Positions 51,517-63,000 of a stretch of 64,000 bases of DNA are shown here, one piece after another. The position numbers and the translations under genes were made by a program. The DNA is from Hemicordylus capensis (lineage: Eukaryota > Chordata > Lepidosauria > Squamata > Cordylidae): NCBI RefSeq assembly GCF_027244095.1, contig NC_069669.1, positions 10,380,501 through 10,444,500 of the forward strand, in the 5' to 3' direction. Position 1 is the first letter of the stretch, and every line of letters starts with the position of its first letter. The notes beneath the pieces were generated by a model. That model made no database searches, had not been told where the DNA came from, and saw only the letters and a list, made by a program, of their open reading frames with translations.

Positions 51517-52806
51517 GATCAGGCTGGGGATATCAGCAGTCGAGCACTTTCTTTAATGGAATATAAAGTTCAAAATTTAGGACTGTCCTTTGTTCCATTG
51601 TCTTTTCATGATGAATTTAAATTAGAGGTGGATTTATTCAACCTGGAGAGACTCATAAAATTACGGATTATGTTTGGAGATACCTAGGAATCTGATCAGG
51701 AAAGGTTTTGACCTAAATCTCATCTTGTTCCATATCTTGAACATCCCACTGTTACTGTTTTCATGAATGAAGTTAAATAGATATAGATATATAGAGATAT
51801 ATATAGAGAGAGATATATATACAATTGGAAAAGCAATATAAACGTATGAAATTCAAACATGGAAATTTAACAAGGGAAGAATGGGAGGCTGTTCAGGATT
51901 TGTCTTATGATGGCAATATAGTTGTAAAACCTGCGGACAAAGGTGAGTCTTTGGTTATTCAGGATTGGGAAAAGTATGATCTAGAAATTAATACTCAGCT
52001 GGCTGATCGGACTACATATGTCCCTATTGAACATCCGGCAGACGCTGTAGGATATATTAAGCATTTTTGGTACCATTGAAGCCAGTACAATTTGGTATCC
52101 AGTAGCATTTCTAATTTAGAAACCACTGGTAGGTACAGTGTCATTTTGGAAGAAATAAATGTAATTACTAAAAAATTTCTAACCCTTAAGTTAATGTAAT
52201 TTGTTGAAGGTATTTTGAAATGATGCATATGTTATTATGTATTCAGCTGGCTTCTCCTGATGAAGTCTTGTTCAAGTAGGAGGAAACAGGTTAAAATGAC
52301 TTAGGATACCTGTTGGGAACTTTTTGGACAAGGAGCATCTATCAGAAGGAGCAACATTTGTACATGGAGCTACCTTTAGAATAGGAACTTGTAAAGAGAA
52401 AAGATTTGGTAGGACTTTTGGAGTAACAACTTGAATACAGAACCAGCAAGAGAAATGATTTGGTAGGACTTTTGGAGTAACAACTTGAATACAGAACCAG
52501 CAAGAGAAATGATTTGGTAAGACTTTTGGATTAACAACTTGAATACAGAACCAGCAAGAGAAATGATTTGGTAAGACTTTTGGAGTAACAACTTGAATAC
52601 AGAACCAGCAAGAGAAAAGATCTGGTAGGACTTTATGTCTACATGTAATAGGACCACGGACATTATTGACCTTCAGCTACAATGTTTTGGGGTTGAGAAC
52701 ACAGACAATTGCTCTAGCAATTTGTGTGTTTCATTCATGTAATTTGTGTGTGTGAAATAGACTCTTCTACACGGTATACATACTATCCTGTATATGTTTG
52801 TTGAGC
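51517..52806 (+). mobile_element. Penelope-like element fragment A3 (fossil)
   Basis: Same layout as A1, four VNTR copies. A TA/GA-rich microsatellite (about 51779-51821) lies between the two protein remnants and differs in length between copies. Confidence 0.8.
52250..52320 (+). ncRNA. Hammerhead-ribozyme-like motif, A3
   Basis: Same core and stem III as A1; predicted site after 52314. Confidence 0.55.
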
Positions 52807-52896
52807 CCTACAACTGTGGCAAGTGTCTGTATACTGGAGAAGCCCTGATTTAGCTGGGGAGCGGCTTTCTCATGCTGGACTTCATGTCTCTGCACT

Positions 52897-53620
52897 GGCA
52901 GACGCTGTAGGATATATTAAGCCTCATCAGTACCATTGAAGCTAGTACAATTTGGTATCCAGTAGCATTTCTAATTTAGAAACCACTGGTAGGTGCAGTG
53001 TCACTTTGGAAGAAATAAATGTGAGTAATAACTAAAAAATTTCTAACCCTTTAAGTTAATGTAATTTGTTGAAGGTATTTTGAAATGATGCATGTGTTTT
53101 TATGTTTTCAGCTGGCTTCTCCTGATGCAGTCCTGTTCATGGAGGAGGAAACAGGTTAAAATGACCTAGGATACCTGTTGGGAACTTTTTGGACAAGGAG
53201 CATCTATCAGAAGGAGCAACATTTGTACATGGAGCTACCTTTAGAATAAGAACTTGTAAAGAGAAATGATTTGGTAGGACCTTTGGAGTAACAACTTGAA
53301 TACAGAACCAGCAAGAGAAATGATTTGGTAGGACTTTTGGAGTAACAACTTGAATACAGAACCAGCAAGAGAAATGATTTGGTAAGACTTTTGGAGTAAC
53401 AACTTGAATACAGAACCAGCAAGAGAAAAGATCTGGTAGGATTTATGTCTACATGTAATAGGAACATGGACATTATTGACTTTCGGCTACACTGTTTTGG
53501 GGTGGAGAACACAGACAATTTCTCTAGCAATTTGTGTGTTTCATTCATGTAATTTGTGTGTGTGAAATAGACTCTTCTACACGGTATATATACTATCCTG
53601 TATATGTTTGTTGAGCCCTA
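52897..53620 (+). mobile_element. Penelope-like element fragment B1, 5'-shortened (fossil)
   Basis: It begins abruptly inside a satellite unit at GGCAGACGCTGTAGGATATA, a point lying within the A fragments, and then follows the A layout to the same end. First appearance of B in the window; only one 97-bp unit (about 52807-52896) separates it from A3. Confidence 0.8.
53113..53185 (+). ncRNA. Hammerhead-ribozyme-like motif, B1
   Basis: Same layout and stem III as the A motifs; predicted site position 53179. The B series departs from the hammerhead core consensus and is less likely to be active. Confidence 0.4.
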
Positions 53621-54654
53621 CATCTGCGGCAAGTGTCTGTATACAGGAGAAGCCCTGATTTAGCTGAGGAGCAGCTTTCTCATGCTGGACTTCATGTCTC
53701 TGCACGGGGGACCCATAGAAATAGTGAGAGCGTGGCCCTCGTGGGGGCCGTACAATGAGCAGCCCCTATTTCAGCTGAGGGGTGGCTTTCTCGTGCTGGA
53801 CTTTATGTCTTTGCACTGGGGAGCCCCACAACTGTGGCAAGTGTCTGTATACTGGAGAAGCCCTGATTTAGCTGGGGAGTGGCTTTCTGGTGCTGGACTT
53901 TATGTCTTTGCACTGGGGAGCCCCGCAACTGTGGCAAGTGTCTGTATACTGGAGAAGCCCTGATTTAGCTGGGCAGTGGCTTTCTCGTGCTGGACTTTAT
54001 GTCTTTGCACTGGGGAGCCCCACAACTGTGGCAAGTGTCTGTATACTGGAGAAGCCCTGATTTAGCTGGGGAGTGGCTTTCTGGTGCTGGACTTTATGTC
54101 TTTGCACTGGGGAGCCCTACAACTGTGGCAAGTGTCTGTATACTGGAGAAGCCCTGATTTAGCTTGGGAGTGGGTTTCTGGTGCTGGACTTTATGTCTTT
54201 GCACTGGGGAGCCCCACAACTGCGGCAAGTGTCTGTATACTGGAGAAGCCCTGATTTAGCTGGGGAGCGGCTTTCTCGTGCTGGACTTCATGTCTCTGCA
54301 CTGGGGACCCATAGAAATAGTGAGAGCGTGGCCCTCGTAGGGGCCGTACAAGGAGCAGCCCCTATTTCAGCTGAGGGGTGGCTTTCTGGTGCTGGACTTT
54401 ATGTCTTTGCACTGGGGAGCCCCGCAACTGTGGCAAGTGTCTGTATACTGGAGAAGCCCTGATTTAGCTGGGGAGTAGCTTTCTGGTGCTGGACTTTATG
54501 TCTTTGCACTGGGGAGCCCCACAACTGTGGCAAGTGTCTGTATACTGGAGAAGCCCTGATTTAGCTGGGGAGTGGCTTTCTGGTGCTGGACTTTATGTCT
54601 TTGCACTGGGGAGCCCTACAACTGCGGCAAGTGTCTGTATACTGGAGAAGCCCT
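53621..54654 (+). repeat. 97/111-bp satellite block
   Basis: About ten units, with 111-bp variants near 53690 and 54285. Confidence 0.9.
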
Positions 54655-55998
54655 GATCAGGCTGGGGATATCAGCAGTCGAGCACTTTCTTTAATGGAAT
54701 ATAAAGTTCAAAATTTAGGACTGTCCTTTGTTCCATTGTCTTTTCATGATGAATTTAAATTAGAGGTGGATTTATTCAACCTGGAGAGACTCATAAAATT
54801 ACGGATTATGTTTGGAGATACCTAGGAATCTGATCAGGAAAGGTTTTGACCTAAATCTCATTTTGTTCCATATCTTGAACATCCCACTGTTACTGTTTTC
54901 ATGAATGAAGTTAAATAGATATAGATATATAGAGATATATATAGAGAGATATATATATATAAAATTGGAAAAGCAATATAAACGTATGAAATTCAAACAT
55001 GGAAATTTAACAAGGGAAGAATGGGAGGCTGTTCAGGATTTGTCTTATGATGGCAATATAGTTGTAAAACCTGCGGACAAAGGTGAGTCTTTGGTTATTC
55101 AGGATTGGGAAAAGTATGATCTAGAAATTAATACTCAGCTGGCTGATCGGACTACATATGTCCCTATTGAACATCCGGCAGACGCTGTAGGATATATTAA
55201 GCATTTTTGGTACCATTGAAGCCAGTACAATTTGGTATCCAGTAGCATTTCTAATTTAGAAACCACTGGTAGGTACAGTGTCATTTTGGAAGAAATAAAT
55301 GTAATTACTAAAAAATTTCTGACCCTTAAGTTAATGTAATTTGTTGAAGGTATTTTGAAATGATGCATATGTTATTATGTATTCAGCTGGCTTCTCCTGA
55401 TGAAGTCTTGTTCAAGTAGGAGGAAACAGGTTAAAATGACTTAGGATACCTGTTGGGAACTTTTTGGACAAGGAGCATCTATCAGAAGGAGCAACATTTG
55501 TACATGGAGCTACCTTTAGAATAGGAACTTGTAAAGAGAAAAGATTTGGTAGGACTTTTGGAGTAACAACTTGAATACAGAACCAGCAAGAGAAATGATT
55601 TGGTAGGACTTTTGGAGTAACAACTTGAATACGGAACCAGCAAGAGAAATGATTTGGTAAGACTTTTGGAGTAACAACTTGAATACGGAACCAGCAAGAG
55701 AAATGATTTGGTAAGACTTTTGGAGTAACAACTTGAATACAGAACCAGCAAGAGAAATGATTTGGTAAGACTTTTGGAGTAACAACTTGAATACAGAACC
55801 AGCAAGAGAAAAGATCTGGTAGGACTTTATGTCTACATGTAATAGGACCACGGACATTATTGACCTTCAGCTACAATGTTTTGGGGTTGAGAACACAGAC
55901 AATTTCTCTAGCAATTTGTGTGTTTCATTCATGTAATTTGTGTGTGTGAAATAGACTCTTCTACACGGTATACATACTATCCTGTATATGCTTGTTGA
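54655..55998 (+). mobile_element. Penelope-like element fragment A4 (fossil)
   Basis: Same layout as A3, five VNTR copies, longer TA/GA microsatellite. Broken. Confidence 0.8.
55390..55460 (+). ncRNA. Hammerhead-ribozyme-like motif, A4
   Basis: Core and stem III as in A1; predicted site after 55454. Confidence 0.55.
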
Positions 55999-56090
55999 GC
56001 CCTACAACTGTGGCAAGTGTCTGTATACTGGAGAAGCCCTGATTTAGCTGGGGAGCGGCTTTCTCATGCTGGACTTCATGTCTCTGCACT

Positions 56091-56818
56091 GGCAGACGCT
56101 GTAGGATATATTAAGCCTCATCAGTACCATTGAAGCTAGTACAATTTGGTATCCAGTAGCATTTCTAATTTAGAAACCACTGGTAGGTGCAGTGTCACTT
56201 TGGAAGAAATAAATGTGAGTAATAACTAAAAAATTTCTAACCCTTTAAGTTAATGTAATTTGTTGAAGGTATTTTGAAATGATGCATGTGTTTTTATGTT
56301 TTCAGCTGGCTTCTCCTGATGCAGTCCTGTTCATGGAGGAGGAAACAGGTTAAAATGACCTAGGATACCTGTTGGGAACTTTTTGGACAAGGAGCATCTA
56401 TCAGAAGGAGCAACATTTGTACATGGAGCTACCTTTAGAATAAGAACTTGTAAAGAGAAATGATTTGGTAGGACTTTTGGAGTAACAACTTGAATACAGA
56501 ACCAGCAAGAGAAATGATTTGGTAGGACTTTTGGAGTAACAACTTGAATAGAGAACCAGCAAGAGAAATGATTTGGTAAGACTTTTGGAGTAACAACTTG
56601 AATACAGAACCAGCAAGAGAAAAGATCTGGTAGGATTTATGTCTACATGTAATAGGACCATGGACATTATTGACTTTCGGCTACACTGTTTTGGGGTGGA
56701 GAACACAGACAATTTCTCTAGCAATTTGTGTGTTTCATTCATGTAATTTGTGTGTGTGAAATAGACTCTTCTACACGGTATATATACTATCCTGTATATG
56801 TTTGTTGAGCCCTACATC
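56091..56818 (+). mobile_element. Penelope-like element fragment B2 (fossil)
   Basis: Same abrupt left junction as B1, three VNTR copies. The hammerhead-like motif is at 56309-56379 (site position 56373). Confidence 0.8.
56309..56379 (+). ncRNA. Hammerhead-ribozyme-like motif, B2
   Basis: B-series motif; stem III intact, core less conserved than in A. Confidence 0.4.
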
Positions 56819-57751
56819 TGCGGCAAGTGTCTGTATACAGGAGAAGCCCTGATTTAGCTGAGGAGCAGCTTTCTCATGCTGGACTTCATGTCTCTGCACG
56901 GGGGACCCATAGAAATAGTGAGAGCGTGGCCCTCGTGGGGGCCGTACAATGAGCAGCCCCTATTTCAGCTGAGGGGTGGCTTTCTCGTGCTGGACTTTAT
57001 GTCTTTGCACTGGGGAGCCCCACAACTGTGGCAAGTGTCTGTATACTGGAGAAGCCCTGATTTAGCTGGGGAGTGGCTTTCTGGTGCTGGACTTTATGTC
57101 TTTGCACTGGGGAGCCCCACAACTGTGGCAAGTGTCTGTATACTGGAGAAGCCCTGATTTAGCTGGGGAGTGGCTTTCTCGTGCTGGACTTTATGTTTTT
57201 GCACTGGGGAGCCCCGCAACTGTGGCAAGTGTCTGTATACTGGAGAAGCCCTGATTTAGCTGGGGAGTGGCTTTCTCGTGCTGGACTTTATGTCTTTGCA
57301 CTGGGGAGCCCCACAACTGTGGCAAGTGTCTGTATACTGGAGAAGCCCTGATTTAGCTGGGGAGTGGCTTTCTGGTGCTGGACTTTATGTCTTTGCACTG
57401 GGGAGCCCTACAACTGTGGCAAGTGTCTGTATACTGGAGAAGCCCTGATTTAGCTGGGGAGTGGCTTTCTGGTGCTGGACTTTATGTCTTTGCACTGGGT
57501 AGCCCCACAACTGCGGCAAGTGTCTGTATACTGGAGAAGCCCTGATTTAGCTGGGGAGCGGCTTTCTCGTGCTGGACTTCATGTCTCTGCACTGGGGACC
57601 CATACAAATAGTGAGAGCGTGGCCCTCGTAGGGGCCGTACAAGGAGCAGCCCCTATTTCAGCTGAGGGGTGGCTTTCTGGTGCTGGACTTTATGTCTTTG
57701 CACTGGGGAGCCCTACAACTGTGGCACGTGTCTGTATACTGGAGAAGCCCT
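56819..57751 (+). repeat. 97/111-bp satellite block
   Basis: About nine units, with 111-bp variants near 56885 and 57580. One fewer unit than the block at 53621 accounts for most of the shorter period here. Confidence 0.9.
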
Positions 57752-59041
57752 GATCAGGCTGGGGATATCAGCAGTCGAGCACTTTCTTTAATGGAATATA
57801 AAGTTCAAAATTTAGGACTGTCCTTTGTTCCATTGTCTTTTCATGATGAATTTAAATTAGAGGTGGATTTATTCAACCTGGAGAGACTCATAAAATTACG
57901 GATTATGTTTGGAGATACCTAGGAATCTGATCAGGAAAGGTTTTGACCTAAATCTCATCTTGTTCCATATCTTGAACATCCCACTGTTACTGTTTTCATG
58001 AATGAAGTTAAATAGATATAGATATATAGAGATATATATAGAGAGAGAGATATATATAAAATTGGAAAAGCAATATAAACGTATGAAATTCAAACATGGA
58101 AATTTAACAAGGGAAGAATGGGAGGCTGTTCATGATTTGTCTTATGATGGCAATATAGTTGTAAAACCTGCGGACAAAGGTGAGGCTTTGGTTATTCAGG
58201 ATTGGGAAAAGTATGATCTAGAAATTAATACTCAGCTGGCTGATCGGACTACATATGTCCCTATTGAACATCCGGCAGACGCTGTAGGATATATTAAGCA
58301 TTTTTGGTACCATTGAAGCCAGTACAATTTGGTATCCAGTAGCATTTCTAATTTAGAAACCACTGGTAGGTACAGTGTCATTTTGGAAGAAATAAATGTA
58401 ATTACTAAAAAATTTCTAACCCTTAAGTTAATGTAATTTGTTGAAGGTATTTTGAAATGATGCATATGTTATTATGTATTCAGCTGGCTTCTCCTGATGA
58501 AGTCTTGTTCAAGTAGGAGGAAACAGGTTAAAATGACTTAGGATACCTGTTGGGAACTTTTTGGACAAGGAGCATCTATCAGAAGGAGCAACATTTGTAC
58601 ATGGAGCTACCTTTAGAATAGGAACTTGTAAAGAGAAAAGATTTGGTAGGACTTTTGGAGTAACAACTTGAATACAGAACCAGCAAGAGAAATGATTTGG
58701 TAGGACTTTTGGAGTAACAACTTGAATACGGAACCAGCAAGAGAAATGATTTGGTAAGACTTTTGGAGTAACAACTTGAATACAGAACCAGCAAGAGAAA
58801 TGATTTGGTAAGACTTTTGGAGTAACAACTTGAATACAGAACCAGCAAGAGAAAAGATCCGGTAGGACTTTATGTCTACATGTAATAGGACCACGGACAT
58901 TATTGACCTTCAGCTACAATGTTTTGGGGTTGAGAACACAGACAATTGCTCTAGCAATTTGTGTGTTTCATTCATGTAATTTGTGTGTGTGAAATAGACT
59001 CTTCTACACGGTATACATACTATCCTGTATATGTTTGTTGA
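57752..59041 (+). mobile_element. Penelope-like element fragment A5 (fossil)
   Basis: Same layout, four VNTR copies. Broken. Confidence 0.8.
58487..58557 (+). ncRNA. Hammerhead-ribozyme-like motif, A5
   Basis: Core and stem III as in A1; predicted site after 58551. Confidence 0.55.
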
Positions 59042-59133
59042 GCCCTACAACTGTGGCAAGTGTCTGTATACTGGAGAAGCCCTGATTTAGCTGGGGAGCG
59101 GCTTTCTCATGCTGGACTTCATGTCTCTGCACT

Positions 59134-59860
59134 GGCAGACGCTGTAGGATATATTAAGCCTCATCAGTACCATTGAAGCTAGTACAATTTGGTATCCAGT
59201 AGCATTTCTAATTTAGAAACCACTGGTAGGTGCAGTGTCACTTTGGAAGAAATAAATGTGAGTAATAACTAAAAAATTTCTAACCCTTTAAGTTAATGTA
59301 ATTTGTTGAAGGTATTTTGAAATGATGCATGTGTTTTTATGTTTTCAGCTGGCTTCTCCTGATGCAGTCCTGTTCATGGAGGAGGAAACAGGTTAAAATG
59401 ACCTAGGATACCTGTTGGGAACTTTTTGGACAAGGAGCATCTATCAGAAGGAGCAACATTTGTACATGGAGCTACCTTTAGAATAAGAACTTGTAAAGAG
59501 AAATGATTTGGTAGGACTTTTGGAGTAACAACTTGAATACAGAACCAGCAAGAGAAATGATTTGGTAGGACTTTTGGAGTAACAACTTGAATACAGAACC
59601 AGCAAGAGAAATGATTTGGTAAGACTTTTGGAGTAACAACTTGAATACAGAACCAGCAAGAGAAAAGATCTGGTAGGATTTATGTCTACATGTAATAGGA
59701 CCATGGACATTATTGACTTTCGGCTACACTGTTTTGGGGTGGAGAACACAGACAATTTCTCTAGCAATTTGTGTGTTTCATTCATGTAATTTGTGTGTGT
59801 GAAATAGACTCTTCTACACGGTATATATACTATCCTGTATATGTTTGTTGAGCCCTACAT
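59134..59860 (+). mobile_element. Penelope-like element fragment B3 (fossil)
   Basis: Same left junction as B1 and B2, three VNTR copies. Confidence 0.8.
59351..59421 (+). ncRNA. Hammerhead-ribozyme-like motif, B3
   Basis: B-series motif; predicted site position 59416. Confidence 0.4.
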
Positions 59861-60891
59861 CTGCGGCAAGTGTCTGTATACAGGAGAAGCCCTGATTTAG
59901 CTGAGGAGCAGCTTTCTCATGCTGGACTTCATGTCTCTGCACGGGGGACCCATACAAATAGTGAGAGCGTGGCCCTCGTGGGGGCCGTACAATGAGCAGC
60001 CCCTATTTCAGCTGAGGGGTGGCTTTCTCGTGCTGGACTTTATGTCTTTGCACTGGGGAGCCCCGCAACTGTGGCAAGTGTCTGTATACTGGAGAAGCCC
60101 TGATTTAGCTGGGGAGTGGCTTTCTGGTGCTGGACTTTATGTCTTTGCACTGGGGAGCCCCGCAACTCTGGCAAGTGTCTGTATACTGGAGAAGCCCTGA
60201 TTTAGCTGGGGAGTGGCTTTCTCGTGCTGGACTTTATGTCTTTGCACTGGGGAGCCCCGCAACTGTGGCAAGTGTCTGTATACTGGAGAAGCCCTGATTT
60301 AGCTGGGTAGTGGCTTTCTCGTGCTGGACTTTATGTCTTTGCACTGGGGAGCCCCACAACTGTGGCAAGTGTCTGTATACTGGAGAAGCCCTGATTTAGC
60401 TGGGGAGTGGCTTTCTGGTGCTGGACTTTATGTCTTTGCACTGGGGAGCCCCACAACTGTGGCAAGTGTCTGTATACTGGAGAAGCCCTGATTTAGCTGG
60501 GGAGTGGCTTTCTGGTGCTGGACTTTATGTCTTTGCACTGGGTAGCCCCACAACTGCGGCAAGTGTCTGTATACTGGAGAAGCCCTGATTTAGCTGGGGA
60601 GCGGCTTTCTCGTGCTGGACTTCATGTCTCTGCACTGGGGACCCATACAAATAGTGAGAGCGTGGCCCTCGTAGGGGCCGTACAAGGAGCAGCCCCTATT
60701 TCAGCTGAGGGGTGGCTTTCTCGTGCTGGACTTTATGTCTTTGCACTGGGGAGCCCCACAACTGTGGCAAGTGTCTGTATACTGGAGAAGCCCTGATTTA
60801 GCTGGGGAGTGGCTTTCTGGTGCTGGACTTTATGTCTTTGCACTGGGGAGCCCTACAACTGCGGCACGTGTCTGTATACTGGAGAAGCCCT
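59861..60891 (+). repeat. 97/111-bp satellite block
   Basis: About ten units with 111-bp variants near 59925 and 60625. Confidence 0.9.
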
Positions 60892-62181
60892 GATCAGGCT
60901 GGGGATATCAGCAGTCGAGCACTTTCTTTAATGGAATATAAAGTTCAAAATTTAGGACTGTCCTTTGTTCCATTGTCTTTTCATGATGAATTTAAATTAG
61001 AGGTGGATTTATTCAACCTGGAGAGACTCATAAAATTACGGATTATGTTTGGAGATACCTAGGAATCTGATCAGGAAAGGTTTTGACCTAAATCTCATTT
61101 TGTTCCATATCTTGAACATCCCACTGTTGCTGTTTTCATGAATGAAGTTAAATAGATATAGATATATAGAGATATATATATAGAGAGAGATATATATAAA
61201 ATTGGAAAAGCAATATAAACGTATGAAATTCAAACATGGAAATTTAACAAGGGAAGAATGGGAGGCTGTTCAGGATTTGTCTTATGATGGCAATATAGTT
61301 GTAAAACCTGCGGACAAAGGTGAGTCTTTGGTTATTCAGGATTGGGAAAAGTATGATCTAGAAATTAATACTCAGCTGGCTGATCGGACTACATATGTCC
61401 CTATTGAACATCCGGCAGACGCTGTAGGATATATTAAGCATTTTTGGTACCATTGAAGCCAGTACAATTTGGTATCCAGTAGCATTTCTAATTTAGAAAC
61501 CACTGGTAGGTACAGTGTCATTTTGGAAGAAATAAATGTAATTACTAAAAAATTTCTAACCCTTAAGTTAATGTAATTTGTTGAAGGTATTTTGAAATGA
61601 TGCATATGTTATTATGTATTCAGCTGGCTTCTCCTGATGAAGTCTTGTTCAAGTAGGAGGAAACAGGTTAAAATGACTTAGGATACCTGTTGGGAACTTT
61701 TTGGACAAGGAGCATCTATCAGAAGGAGCAACATTTGTACATGGAGCTACCTTTAGAATAGGAACTTGTAAAGAGAAAAGATTTGGTAGGACTTTTGGAG
61801 TAACAACTTGAATACAGAACCAGCAAGAGAAATGATTTGGTAGGACTTTTGGAGTAACAACTTGAATACAGAACCAGCAAGAGAAATGATTTGGTAGGAC
61901 TTTTGGAGTAACAACTTGAATACGGAACCAGCAAGAGAAATGATTTGGTAAGACTTTTGGAGTAACAACTTGAATACAGAACCAGCAAGAGAAAAGATCT
62001 GGTAGGACTTTATGTCTACATGTAATAGGACCACGGACATTATTGACCTTCAGCTACAATGTTTTGGCGTTGAGAACACAGACAATTTCTCTAGCAATTT
62101 GTGTGTTTCATTCATGTAATTTGTGTGTGTGAAATAGACTCTTCTACACGGTATACATACTATCCTGTATATGTTTGTTGA
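60892..62181 (+). mobile_element. Penelope-like element fragment A6 (fossil)
   Basis: Same layout, four VNTR copies. Broken. Confidence 0.8.
61627..61697 (+). ncRNA. Hammerhead-ribozyme-like motif, A6
   Basis: Core and stem III as in A1; predicted site after 61691. Confidence 0.55.
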
Positions 62182-62273
62182 GCCCTACAACTGTGGCAAG
62201 TGTCTGTATACTGGAGAAGCCCTGATTTAGCTGGGGAGCGGCTTTCTCATGCTGGACTTCATGTCTCTGCACT

Positions 62274-63000
62274 GGCAGACGCTGTAGGATATATTAAGCC
62301 TCATCAGTACCATTGAAGCTAGTACAATTTGGTATCCAGTAGCATTTCTAATTTAGAAACCACTGGTAGGTGCAGTGTCACTTTGGAAGAAATAAATGTG
62401 AGTAATAACTAAAAAATTTCTAACCCTTTAAGTTAATGTAATTTGTTGAAGGTATTTTGAAATGATGCATGTGTTTTTATGTTTTCAGCTGGCTTCTCCT
62501 GATGCAGTCCTGTTCATGTAGGAGGAAACAGGTTAAAATGACCTAGGATACCTGTTGGGAACTTTTTGGACAAGGAGCATCTATCAGAAGGAGCAACATT
62601 TGTACATGGAGCTACCTTTAGAATAAGAACTTGTAAAGAGAAATGATTTGGTAGGACTTTTGGAGTAACAACTTGAATACAGAACCAGCAAGAGAAATGA
62701 TTTGGTAGGACTTTTGGAGTAACAACTTGAATAGAGAACCAGCAAGAGAAATGATTTGGTAAGACTTTTGGAGTAACAACTTGAATACAGAACCAGCAAG
62801 AGAAAAGATCTGGTAGGATTTATGTCTACATGTAATAGGACCATGGACATTATTGACTTTCGGCTACACTGTTTTGGGGTGGAGAACACAGACAATTTCT
62901 CTAGCAATTTGTGTGTTTCATTCATGTAATTTGTGTGTGTGAAATAGACTCTTCTACACGGTATATATACTATCCTGTATATGTTTGTTGAGCCCTACAT
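62274..63000 (+). mobile_element. Penelope-like element fragment B4 (fossil)
   Basis: Same left junction, three VNTR copies. Confidence 0.8.
62491..62561 (+). ncRNA. Hammerhead-ribozyme-like motif, B4
   Basis: B-series motif; predicted site position 62556. Confidence 0.4.
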
